Part shown: piece after piece, positions 20,801 to 31,130 of the stretch
Layout of the letters: each line of letters opens with the position of its first letter
Position numbering within the stretch: position 1 is the stretch's first letter
NCBI GenBank assembly: GCA_963575745.1
Contig: CAUYUJ010000658.1
Span: forward strand, 529,001-593,000
Direction of reading: 5' to 3'
Source: Prorocentrum cordatum
Lineage: Eukaryota; Sar; Dinophyceae; Prorocentrales; Prorocentraceae
DNA length: 64,000 bases
Notes under the pieces: model-generated
Told to the model about the DNA's origin: nothing
The model's input: only the letters and a program-made list of their open reading frames with translations
The model's database searches: none
Made by a program: the position numbers and the translations under genes

Positions 20801-23800
20801 AGGGCCTTTGCGTCTTAATATGAGCTCCGTAGGCGCACTTTTACTATCAAAACACTTGGAGCAACCAACTTCATGTCGACATGACAGAAATCAATTTTGC
20901 CTTTTTCGAGAAATGCTTCCAGAAGCTCTCTTTTCTGATTATGAGCACTCTTACGTGCGAGCGGAGCTCCACGAGGTTTCCGGCGGTGACTAGGTTGACG
21001 GTTCACCGCCGGCGCCAGTTGGTCGACCCGACCAGAACGGACAATATGGCAACTTTTGGGTGGTTTTGCGAAAATTTGACAGATATTTGACAATTTATTT
21101 TGAGAAAGCAGATTTTTGCGCGTCGCATTGGCATATAAACTCCTCTCTGACAGCAGCTCAGCTCTTCCGATCTATTTTCTTGAGAGTTGACTTCCAGGAA
21201 CTGAGCGAATCTGAACATCGGAAAAATCAGAAATACAGATTTTCGAAAAATCTCTATTCTTTTACTCTACTTCGATTCTCAGCACTTTTACCAGTGTGAG
21301 GAGCTCTACGAGGTTCCTGGCGGTGACTAGGTTGACGGTTCACCGCCGGCGCCAGTTAGCGATGAGCTAGAGGAATTCCGGCGCGGGGTGGAGCTAGTTG
21401 GTCGACCCGGCCAGAAAGGACAAAGTGTTAACTTTTGCTCGGTTTTGCCAAGATTTGAGAGATATTTAACAATTTATTATGAGAAAGCAGATTTGTCGCA
21501 CCTATAAACGACTATCAGGGCCTCTGCGTCTTAATATGAGCTCTGTAGGCGCAACTTTACTATCAAAACATTTTGAGGAACCAACTTTATCTTGACATGA
21601 AAAAGATGAATGTTATTTTTTTCGAGAAATGCCTCCAGAAGCTCTCTCTTTCGACTCTGAGCACTTTACGCGTGGAAGGAGCTCTACGAGGTTCCCAGCG
21701 GTGACCAGGTTAACGGTTCACCGCCGGCGCCAGTTCCGGGGCGCTGGAGAGCTAGTTGGCAAGAAAAATCTCGACGGACCTTTTGGTGACTTTTGGTCGG
21801 TCGAAAATTTTGTTCTCGAAATTCAACAAGTCGTTTGAGCTCTAGTATTTTTTCCATGATATTCGATCTGATTCCCGCTCGTCATCTTGATCCCAGCTCG
21901 ATCGGGTACCCTTTACTGCCAAAAAGCAGGCAGGCGGGATCGGCCGTTTCAAGGCATCTTGACACACGATGACGGTTTTCTGAACATAACTCGAGCTGTA
22001 GGACAGCTAGAGAGCTGGTGAGCACAGCTAATCGATTCAGAATGATCAGGCGCGTTCGTCTGTTGAATCTAGAGGTCTGAGCTCGGTCTGCTAGCCGAGC
22101 TAGGTCCGCAAACCTATTCGTATTATTCGCGTCATCTTGACAGACGCTCTCGGTTTTCTGCTCTTAACTCGAGCTATAGGACAGCTACAGAGCTGATACT
22201 TACTGAAACCGATTCAGAATCATCAGTCGGATTTGTCTCTTGAATCCAGAGCTCTGAACTCGGTCTGCTGCCCGATCTAGAATCGCAAAATTATTCGCAT
22301 TGTTCGAGTCATCTTGAGAGGTGCTCTCGGTTTTCTGCACTCAACTCGGGCTGGGGGGGGGGGCTACAGTGCTGGTGGTCACAGGAATCGATTCGAAACA
22401 TCAGGCGCGTCTGCTTGTGGAATCCAGAGCTCGGAACTCGGTCTGCTGCCCGAACTAGGTCCGCGAAACTTTTGTATTCTTCGAGTCATTCTGAGAGCTG
22501 TCGGTTTTCTGCACTTAACTCGGGCTGTAGGGCGGCTGCAGGGCTGGTAATCAGAGGAGCCGATTCGCAGACATCAGGCGCGTCCGCCTGTCGCATTCAG
22601 AGGTCTGAACTTGGTTTGATACCCGAGCTGGGTTGCCAGACTATTCGTTTTGTTAGAGTTATCTTGAGAGGTGCTGTCGATTTACGCACGTAACTCGGGC
22701 TGTAGGAGAGCTACAGAGCTCATAAAGAAGACAATCTTGAAGCATCGGGGGCGTTCGGCTGTTGCATGGAGAGGTCTGAAATCGCTTGGGCTGAAAACTA
22801 TTAGTTCTCTGCATTTTTCCACATTATATACTGTCAGGAAGCTCTACGAGTCCCCCGGCGGTAAGAAAGGTTGTCCGGGGAGCTGGAGAGCTAGTTGGCA
22901 AGACAAATCTCGACGGACCTTTTGGTGACTTTTGGTCGGTTGAAAATTTTGTTCTCGAAATTCAATAATTCGTTTGAGCTCTAGTATTTCTTCCCGTGAT
23001 ATTCGATCTTATTCCCGCTCGCCATCTTGATCTCAGCTCGATCGGATTCCTTTTACTGCCAAAAAGCAGGCAGGCGGGATTGGTCGTTTCGAGTCATCTT
23101 GATACGCGCTCTCGGTATATTGGACTTAACTCGAGATACAGGACAGCTACAGAGCTGGTAAGCACACCTCATCGATTCAGGATAATCAGGTGCGTTCGTC
23201 TGTTGCATCTAGAGGTCTGAACTCGGTTTGCTAGCCGGGCTAGGTCCGCAAACCTATTCGTATTATTCGAGTCATCCTGACAGGTGCTCTCCGTTTTCTG
23301 TACTTAACTCGAGCTATATGACAGCTACAGAGCTGATGCTTACAGAAACCGATTCAGAATCACCAGTCGCATTCGTCTGTTGAATCCAGAGCTCTGAACT
23401 CGGCCTGCTGCCCGATCTAGAATCGCGAAACTATTCGTATTCTTCGAGTCATCTTGAGAGGTGCTGTCAGTTTTCTTAACTCGGGCTGTAGGGGGGCTAT
23501 AGTGCTGGTAGTCACAGGAATCGATTTGGAGACATCAGGCGCGTCCGCCTGTCGAATCCAGAGCTGGAAACTCGGCCTGCTGCCCAAACTAAGTCCGCAA
23601 AACTATTCGTATTGTTCGAGTCATCATGAGAGATGCTGTCGGTTTTCTGCACTTAACTGGGCTGTAGGGGGGCTGCACGGCCAGTAATCACAGGAATCCA
23701 TTCGGAGACGTCAGACGCGTCCGCTTGTCGGATTCAGAGATCTGAACTCGGTCTGCTACTCGTGCTGGGTTCGCGAAACTATTCGTATTGTTCGAGTCAT

Positions 23801-25669
23801 CTTGAGAGGTGCTGTCGATGTACGCACGTAACTCGGGCTGTAGGAGAGCTACAGAGCTCGTACAGAAGACAATTCAGAAGCATCGGGGGCGTTCCGCTGT
23901 TTCATCGAGAGGTCTGAAATCGCTTGGGCTGAAAAACTATTCGTTCTCTGCAATTTTTTTCGACATTCTATATTGTCAGGAAGCTCTACGAGTCTCCCGG
24001 CGGTAAGGAAGGTTGACGGTTTACCGCCGGCGCCCAGTGTGGGTGGTTTTGCGGAAAATTGAAGGGTATTTGACAATTCATTTTGAGAAAGCAGTTTTTT
24101 CGAACCTGTAGTGGGTTATGGCGCGTCCGCCAGTAAAATTTTCAGGCCCATAGGTGAAGTATTACTATTGAAACACTTGGGGGAACCGACGTTGGATAAA
24201 AACAGAAAAACGTGATTTTTCGAGTTTCTCAGGTCTTGCTCTAGACGCTTTCTACATGCTCACCGAGGAGCGCCGTGTGAGAGAAGAGCTCTACGAGGGC
24301 CCCGGCGGTAACCTGGTTGACGGCTTACCGCCGGTTCCCAGTGCCTCGTAGAGCTCTTCGGCATCGATGAGCTAGAGGAATTCCGGCGCGGGGTGGAGCT
24401 AGTTGGCCCACCCGGCCGGGGCGGACAAATTGGTGACTTTTGGTCGGTTTTGCGAAAATTTGAAAGATATTTAACAATTTATCTTGAGAAAGCAGATTTT
24501 TGCGCGTCCCATTGACATATAAACTCCTCACTGACAGCAGCCCAGCTCTCCCGATGTATTTTCTTATGAGTTGACTTCCGGGAACTGAGCGAATATGAAC
24601 ATCGAAAAAGTCGAAAATCAAGATTGTCGAAAAATTTATTTCATGCCTCTACTTTGATTCTCAGCACTCTACGAGGTTCCCGGCGGTGACTAGGCAGACG
24701 GTTTACCGCCGGCGCCAGTTGGCGGACCCGGCCAGAAAAGAAGATGTGATGACTTTGGGTCGGTTTTGCTAAGATTTAAAAGATATTTCACAATTCGTTT
24801 TGAGAAGGCAGATTTTTTCGCACCTGTAAACGACTATCAGGGCCTCTGCGTCTTAATATGAGCTCTGTAGGCGCACATTTACTCGCAAAATATTTGGGGG
24901 AACCAACTTCATGTCGACATAAAAAAACATGAATGGTCACTTTTTCGAGAAATGCCGCCAGAAGCTCTCTCTTCCGACTCTCAGCTCTCTTACGCGCTCT
25001 ACGAGGTTTCCGGTGGTGACCAGGTTGACGGTTCACCGCCGGCGCCAGTTTTGGACGCTACGAAGTACCTCGTAGAGCTCTTCGGCATCGATGAGCTAGA
25101 GCAATTCCGGCGCGGGGTGGTCGACACGACCAGAAGGGACACTGTGACAACCTGAACTCGGTCTGCTGCCCGATCTAGAATCGCGAAACTATTCGCATTG
25201 TTCGAGTCATCTTGAGAGGTGTCGGTTTTCTTTACTTAACTCGGGCCGTAGGGGGGCTACAGTGCTGGTAGTCACAGGAATCGATTCGGAGATCAGGCGC
25301 GTCCGCCTGTCGAATCCAGAGCTCTAAACTCGCTCTGCTGCCCGAACTAGGTCCGCGAAACTATTCGTATTGTTCGAGTCATCCTGAGAGGTGCTGTTCG
25401 TTTTCTGCACTTAACTCGGGCTTAGGGGTCTCCAGGGCTGGTAATCACAGGAATCGATTTCGAGACATCAGACGCGTCCGCATGTTGCATTCAGAGGTCT
25501 GAACTCGGTCTAATACAGAGCTCGTACAAAAGACAATCCAGAAGCATTGGGGGCGTTCGGCTGTTGCATCGAGAGGTCTGAAATCGCTTGGGCTGAAAAA
25601 CTATTCGTTCTCCACAATTTGTTTTCGACATTATATATTGTCAGGAAGCTCTACGAGTCCCCCGGCGGT
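17880..25669. repeat. Satellite/module array between the GC island and Ret-D
   Basis: 7.8 kb without a gene. Runs of 175-bp monomers alternate with hairpin-ended modules. Complete hairpins lie near 19245-19278, 19740-19775, 20978-21010, 21316-21348, 21695-21727, 23998-24030, 24300-24335, 24678-24710 and 25010-25042. At 22855-22875 a hairpin is cut in its loop (AAGAAAGGTTG joined to TCCGGGG) and a leader module follows. Three modules in a row (20640-21735) show the head-to-tail arrangement most clearly. Confidence 0.85.
19245..19278. repeat. Array hairpin, GTAA/TTAC type (representative)
   Basis: The left stem CCGGCGGTAA (19245-19254) pairs with TTACCGCCGG (19269-19278) around a 14-nt loop, CAAAGGTTGACGGT. 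Relative to the GTGA type, the G in position 9 of the left arm and its partner C on the right arm have both changed (to A and T), so pairing is kept. This type usually ends the 175-bp monomer runs; the GTGA type usually ends the 350-400-bp modules. Confidence 0.88.
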
Positions 25670-25684
25670 AAGAAAGGTTGACGG

Positions 25685-28341
25685 AGGATAGATATATCTT
25701 GAAGGAGAAGTTGGAGGAGCATGTTAAGGGGAAGGTGACATCACAGCGTAAGAGGGAGGAGAACAGCAACTTGATGGAGGAAATCAGGAGGAAGGCGGAG
25801 GAGGAGATCAAGGGTGGCCAGATCATTCGAAGTATTACGATGTCGATATGTTGTGCAGCGAGGGCTCGTCTTCGAACGCGACGGGCAACAGGACCGGATC
25901 GCGTACCTTGTGAAATGCTCAAGCTTCTCCCATGGTGCACAGTTCGGCACATCCAACAGATCTTCGACTCTCTTTTGAGGCTGGCTGTCCAGTACCCTGT
26001 TCGATGGAGGGACATTCTTATTGCATACATGCCTAAACTAAAGGGGATCACGAACTTGGCGGATGCTCGACTCTTGTGCTTACAGAATAGCATAACTCGC
26101 TGGTTCTCGGCGTGCGTAGTTATCCTGGTGGAGCAGCATGTGGAAGAGTCTAAGCTATTTTATCCTCTGGGCCTCTATGGGTTCCGTCAGGGTCACAGCA
26201 CATCCCATATCACGAATAGCCTTACTAACATGTGTATGCACGGGGACAAGTGGGGGAAGCGTGAGTGTCTGTACGTTGCGGACATGGACATATACCAGGC
26301 CTTTGACAACTGCACGATACAGAACGTTCATAAGGGTCTTGAGCATGCACGTGTCCCTGCGTATTTACAGCACGCGTTTCTGGATCCGTTATCGCACAGC
26401 ACGGGCTGCCTCTACTATGACGGGTTGGAGATTGATAACATCCAGTGGGACACCTGTATTAGGACTGGAGGTCCAGAAGGGCCCTTGGGCTTTAACCTCA
26501 TTATTGCTGCCATGTGGGGTGACGTTATTCATAATTGGGACGTTCAGGGCATGGGGTATGCGGTAGATTTCGGTACGGAGCATCGGTCGGTGGTGAATCA
26601 TTTTATCTGGGCAGATAACGTGTACCTCGTCAGTCGTAGCCGTGAGGAGCTTACTCGTATGGTAAGAGACTTGACACTTCCACTTTACAACTTCTCGATG
26701 CGATGGAAACCCACATCGCTGAAGTACATGGTGTGCGGAGCTCCTGCTGTCTTGGATGAGGACGGGAATATCCCGCGTTCGATGGATCTTAAAATACCGA
26801 TCTTCTCAGATGCATGTGACGGGAGAAATGCAGTGCAGCAGATTGATGAGTTATGTTACCGTCGAGTTGTTTCTATGGACGTACTGGGCACGCAGCTGCA
26901 TAGTGAATATAACTGTTCTGTACATCGCGATGTTTCTTTTCGCCTAGACTGTGCTCGTCGCGCATTTTACTCTCAGGCAGGGTATTTCAGGTCGCATTGT
27001 ATTCCTCTCAAGGATAAGCTGCGGAGATACCAGGACAGAGTCCAGAGCCTGGCTCTGTATGGTATGGAGACCACCACTGCAGATTCTTATACTCTCTCGT
27101 TTCTCCATTCCTTCGAAGGGAAATGCCTGAAGATGATGATCTCTTCTCGAAAAGGCCCGACGGAAACGGAGCAAGCCTATCAGCAGAGGAGATATCATGT
27201 CGCACGGGAACGTTTCTTGAAGGCTGGGTACTCCTCTCTTGTCCAGCGTTATCTGATATTGCACTGGAATTTCGCAAAAGACATTGCAAGTTTCGCAAAT
27301 GGCATGATTGTTGAGAAAGCGATTGACTTGAAAGCGGCGGAGAGGACATGGCGCGATTCCCGTATGGCGAGTTTATGTTTTGGACCGTACACTGACCGCA
27401 CTCGTACACTTATGAGCGAGACGATGAGACACTTTGGCAACTGGTCGGAGGCCTCTTCTTACAAACGTCGCTGTCGAGGTACGGAGAGTATTGGACAGAG
27501 ATCATGGCAATATACATTAGCTGAGTTTTTCGGAGATGATTGGTGGATTCATTTCACAGGCTCCCAGCTTGGATTTATGCAGTACGCCACGCACCTTTGT
27601 ACTCATAGCATGCTTCAATGTTTCCAGGAGGTGTCGACGTGCGGACCTGTGAGTTCGCCCGCATATTTGGCGCCCTCCGAGCATGGTGAAATCCAGGTGA
27701 GCACGGATGATAGTCCGATGGCTGCTGAGAAACTTGCAAAGCGCATCGCTCTTCATAATATGAAAGCAACCCGTTGGAACCTGGAGGCCCCTGGAATCCC
27801 TCTGGAGGTGGTGGGTGACTCGCTTCTCGTGGTTAGCTGGGCTACGGGACGGTGGCGGGCAGATAATAGATCATATGCGGATAGAATATCAAAAATTATC
27901 AATACGCTTGATGGGCTTTGTTGCAGCTATAATATACGACCTCCAGCGCCGGGTATGGATCTTATTCGTCATGATTTTCGGGAGTGGAACACTCGTGCCG
28001 ACGTTCTAACACACCAGGCCCGAGAGGGCCAGATTTCTAGTTCAGAATGTAGTCCGTATACACATGATTATGAGACAGAATTTTACGTTGCTGCTGCTAT
28101 TCGGGCTGGTTTCGATGGCGGCGTGTCGTCTGAGGGATGTGGGTGCGGTTGCTGGATAGACATAGGCCTCAAACCTCGGTATTGGGATCGACGGGACCCC
28201 GCTCAGCTGATATGGAAGTCAGTTTTTGAGAGGGCTTGGCTTATTTCTCCGACCACAACTGTTACTGATACAGAACTCAGTGCTTTGGAGTGCATCGTGA
28301 CTGCGCTCCCACAGGCAGTTCTATGGTTATCACAGACTTGA
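25685..28341 (+). pseudogene. Ret-D RT - permuted RNase H fragment (frame intact)
   Basis: About 885 uninterrupted codons; only the 5' part of ORF2 is missing. RT: ATGPDRVPCEMLK (about 25885), motif A MDIYQAFDNC (about 26285), motif B IRTGGPEGPLGFN (about 26459), motif C FIWADNVY (about 26602), with Asn for the second Asp. The RNase H has GDSLLVVSW (about 27814), REWNTRADVLTHQAR (about 27979), GFDGGVSSEGCGCGCW (about 28109) and TVTDTELSALE (about 28258), permuted. The open frame starts a little earlier (25678) in the target duplication. Without a promoter or ATG it is presumably not expressed, but the intact frame shows it is young. Closest to Ret-B and Ret-A. Confidence 0.88.
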
Positions 28342-28625
28342 TAGTTGCAGCTTTTCTTATTTCATTGTTCTTCCTCATACTATGATATACTCAGCTTCGC
28401 TGGGACTTCTCTATTTTCTCTTGCATGTTTAGTTGACTGCACTTTGATTCATTTCTGTGTGCGTTTGCTCGTTCGCTCATATTTGTGATTGATGATTCAT
28501 CGCAGCTTCGCTGCTCTGGGTTGTCTTGACTTTAGGTTCGAATAAGAGCTTGCGCTTCCTGATGACACCTGACCTCATGCTTGCTCGTGGCCCTAGGGCC
28601 AGTAGGAGCCTCGCAAAGCCGCAAA
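25685..28625 (+). mobile_element. Ret-D: 5'-truncated site-specific LINE copy
   Basis: Flanked by a perfect 15-bp duplication AAGAAAGGTTGACGG (25670-25684, 28626-28640), again beginning directly after CCGGCGGT of the hairpin. Truncated between endonuclease and RT. The 3' UTR has two CAGCTTCGCTG mini-hairpins (28392-28402, 28503-28513), AATAAGAG, the palindrome TGGCCCTAGGGCCA (28588-28601), and the tail TCGCAAAGCCGCAAA. The duplicated paralogue at about 43741 is the same site without the element. Confidence 0.93.
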
Positions 28626-28640
28626 AAGAAAGGTTGACGG

Positions 28641-28961
28641 TTTACCGCCGGCGCCCAGTTGGTCGACACGACCAGAAGGGACAATGTGACAACTTTTGGT
28701 CGGTTTTGCTAAGATTTGAAAGATATTTGACAGTTCATTTTCAGAAACCATATTTTTCGCATGTGGACGACTGAGGGCCTCTGCACCTTGATATGAGCTC
28801 TATAGGCGCACTTTTACTATCGAGACACTTGGGGGAACCAGCGTTTATGTCGACATGGAAAAAACAAATTCTGGCTTTTTCGAGAAATGCTTCCAGAAGC
28901 TCTCTCTTTCGATTTGGAGCACTCTTACGCGTGCAAGGAGCTCTACGAGGTTCCCGGCGGT
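28641..28961. repeat. Single hairpin-ended module between Ret-D and Ret-E1
   Basis: No gene. This is the right half of the Ret-D target hairpin, then one 300-bp module (GGTCGACACGACCAG to GAGCTCTACGAGG) ending in the left arm of the hairpin that took Ret-E1. Its paralogue is 43756-44066. Confidence 0.85.
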
Positions 28962-28971
28962 GACCAGGTTG

Positions 28972-31120
28972 CTGCTGTCCCTCCTCGGGATCTCAGCGGC
29001 GACCTGGCCCGTCGGAGGCCTCCTCGAGCGGCATCGTGCCGTGCCTGGCGTTTGGTTCTCTTTACCGTACACGGTGCTTCAGTGTCTGTTTTGCCTGAGT
29101 ACCGTACACTCTTATTGATTGTCGAAGGCCTGTCCACGCCCATTGTCGTCGGAGTGCATATAATTGTTGAGATTGTCGGAGTATCGTTGGAACAGCATTT
29201 ACCTTGGTTATCTCAACTGTCCATCTAGTTATTGCGTGTGATTTGCTTTCTTGTAGAGCGAGTCCACGTTTTTATAGATGGAGTTCGTTTCATATGAATT
29301 GTCAGGCGCGGATTTTCTTGCTTCAGATTTGACAGATACGGCGTTGTTTACTTCCGAGTCTCTCGCTTGTTTGTCTGCTCGTTTGTCTACGGTCGAAGTG
29401 TGTGTTAGTGATCTATATTGCCGTGTTCGCCCTTCGTACGGAGGTGACTCTCGCATGCATGAGCGAGACCAGCTGTATGGGCATGGTGTCAAAGTTTCTC
29501 AATCGAAGTTGCGCCGCCTGCGGGCGAAACGTGTCAGGTATCGTTTGTGGTCCACGGCCCGGGGGCCAGATCCGTCGTGCCTTGTTCGCGCGGGCATTTT
29601 CGCGCCCAGATGTTATCGGAATTTTTGCTCGGGCGATTCTGAGGAAGAGGAGTGGGTTGAGGACACTTGTGGAGCACAGACTGATATGGATGCTGTTGAA
29701 TTGGCTGGCAACTCTTTGCGTTCGCAGTGTTCCGATTGTGGGACTCAGACACATCCCTGTGTTCACATCGAGTGTGGGACTCAGACTGATCTTTGTGTTC
29801 TCTTTGTTGGTGAGGAGGAGAAGGAGGAGTGTCATCGAGTGCGCGCTGATCAGGGTGATGCTTCTGCAGTTGGGAGTTCCTGTGCAGTCGGGAGTTCCAC
29901 TGTTCGGAGTGCAGTAGGAAGTTCCACAGTTCGGAGTTCCGCTGATGCAGTTGTGGATGCAGTTGGGAGTTCAACAGCTGGGAGTTCTGCAGTTGGGAGT
30001 ACCGCGGTTTGGAGTTCAGCTGATGCTGTGGAAGCAGTTGCTAAGATGGAGCAGTTGAGAGTACCGCAGTTTTGAGTACAGTTGATGCAGTCGGGAGTTC
30101 CAGTGCAGTCGGGAGTTCAACACTTGGGAGTGCAGTAGGAAGTTCCACAGTTCGGAGTTCCGCTGATGCAGTTGAGGATGCAGTTGGGAGTTCAACAGCT
30201 GGGAGTTCTGCAGTTGGGAGTTCAGCTGATGCAGTAGGGAGTTCCATGAATGGGAGTTCTGCAGATCGACCGAGTGAGACACGCTCTGAGTGCCAAGCTG
30301 CCAGGGACTGGGCCCTTGCCGGTGTCGATGTAAGGGCTCTTTGGCTTGAGCTACACCGACTCCCGACACAGGAGCTTCAGCGTAGGACTGAGGCTCTTCA
30401 TGCATACAGGCTGCAATTGGGAATTGAACGTTCCGAGGAGGATAATTCGCAACAAGGGGGTCCTCAGAGTTCTACTTCCAGGAGTGCATTGACGCGGAGC
30501 GGCATGAAGCATCGGAAACGGCACAGATGATGCACATGTGATTGATCCTGCACGCTTGATTTGTCATTGCGTTGCCTTTCTTCATGCCTGTGTGTGTGTT
30601 GTCGGGCATGCGCGTGTGTTGAATAAGAGCTTCGCTTGTTCCCTCAAAGTAGGTCATTCGTTGCTTCCTTGATTTGAGTGCTCATTGACCGTTGAACGTG
30701 ACTTTCCGTGATTTGTCACGTGGTGCCTCAAAGTAGGCCTTTGATCTGGTCGATACTACGGTTACCTCAAAGAGGACTGGAGTGTACTCGTCATTCTAGT
30801 TGTTAGTTTTGTGTTTGTCTCAGTGGTGTTGAGACGGTAATCGCTGTTTTAAACCAGTGGTTACTGTATGTTCTCTCACTGCTTTTATTTTCAGTGGTGC
30901 TGAGACGGTAATCGCTATATGTGGTTACTGCATGGTCTCGCATTGCTTTCAATCTTATAATCTTTGAGTTGCATTCTCGTGTATTGTATACTTGTGCATT
31001 CCTGTGCAGCTTCGCTGTTTGTGCACTTGTACTTAATCTTTGCAGCTTCGCTGCTTAGGTTCTTTGTGTTTCGGCCTGCTCCCATGGGAGCTCGAACCGG
31101 CCTTCGCAAAAGACGCAACA
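28972..31120 (+). mobile_element. Ret-E1: non-autonomous element with Ret-F-like ends
   Basis: Flanked by the 10-bp duplication GACCAGGTTG (28962-28971, 31121-31130) in a hairpin loop. The first 55 or so nt are close to the 5' end of Ret-F (both start CTGCTGTCCCTCCTCGG). The 3' end has the same nested structure as Ret-F: GCTCCCATGGGAGC (31078-31091) inside a GGCC/GGCC outer pair, then CGCAAAAGACGCAA. There is no endonuclease, RT or RNase H; the interior encodes one unrelated protein. The 3' UTR has two CAGCTTCGCTG mini-hairpins (31007-31017, 31043-31053) and a tandem repeat of GAGACGGTAATCGCT (about 30829, 30904). It presumably moves with Ret-F-type machinery. Confidence 0.85.
29278..30530 (+). 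pseudogene. Ret-E1 low-complexity protein, internally deleted
   Basis: Starts at ATG 29278 (MEFVSYELSG). It is the damaged copy of the 494-residue protein of Ret-E2. Two internal deletions near 30030-30060 remove about 235 bp compared with Ret-E2 and shift the frame: the first frame stops at 30075 and the rest (VDAVGSSSAVGSS to KHRKRHR) continues in another frame to 30530. One of the three GTQTD motifs has become GAQTD and another GTQTH. No function known. The copy was inserted before the 9-kb duplication, as Ret-E2 lies at the paralogous position. Confidence 0.8.
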
Positions 31121-31130
31121 GACCAGGTTG

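Noticed and set aside
20640-21735. CRISPR array (regularly recurring palindromic repeats)
   Set aside because: Spacing is 300-1300 bp, the intervals are themselves repeats, and the DNA is eukaryotic.
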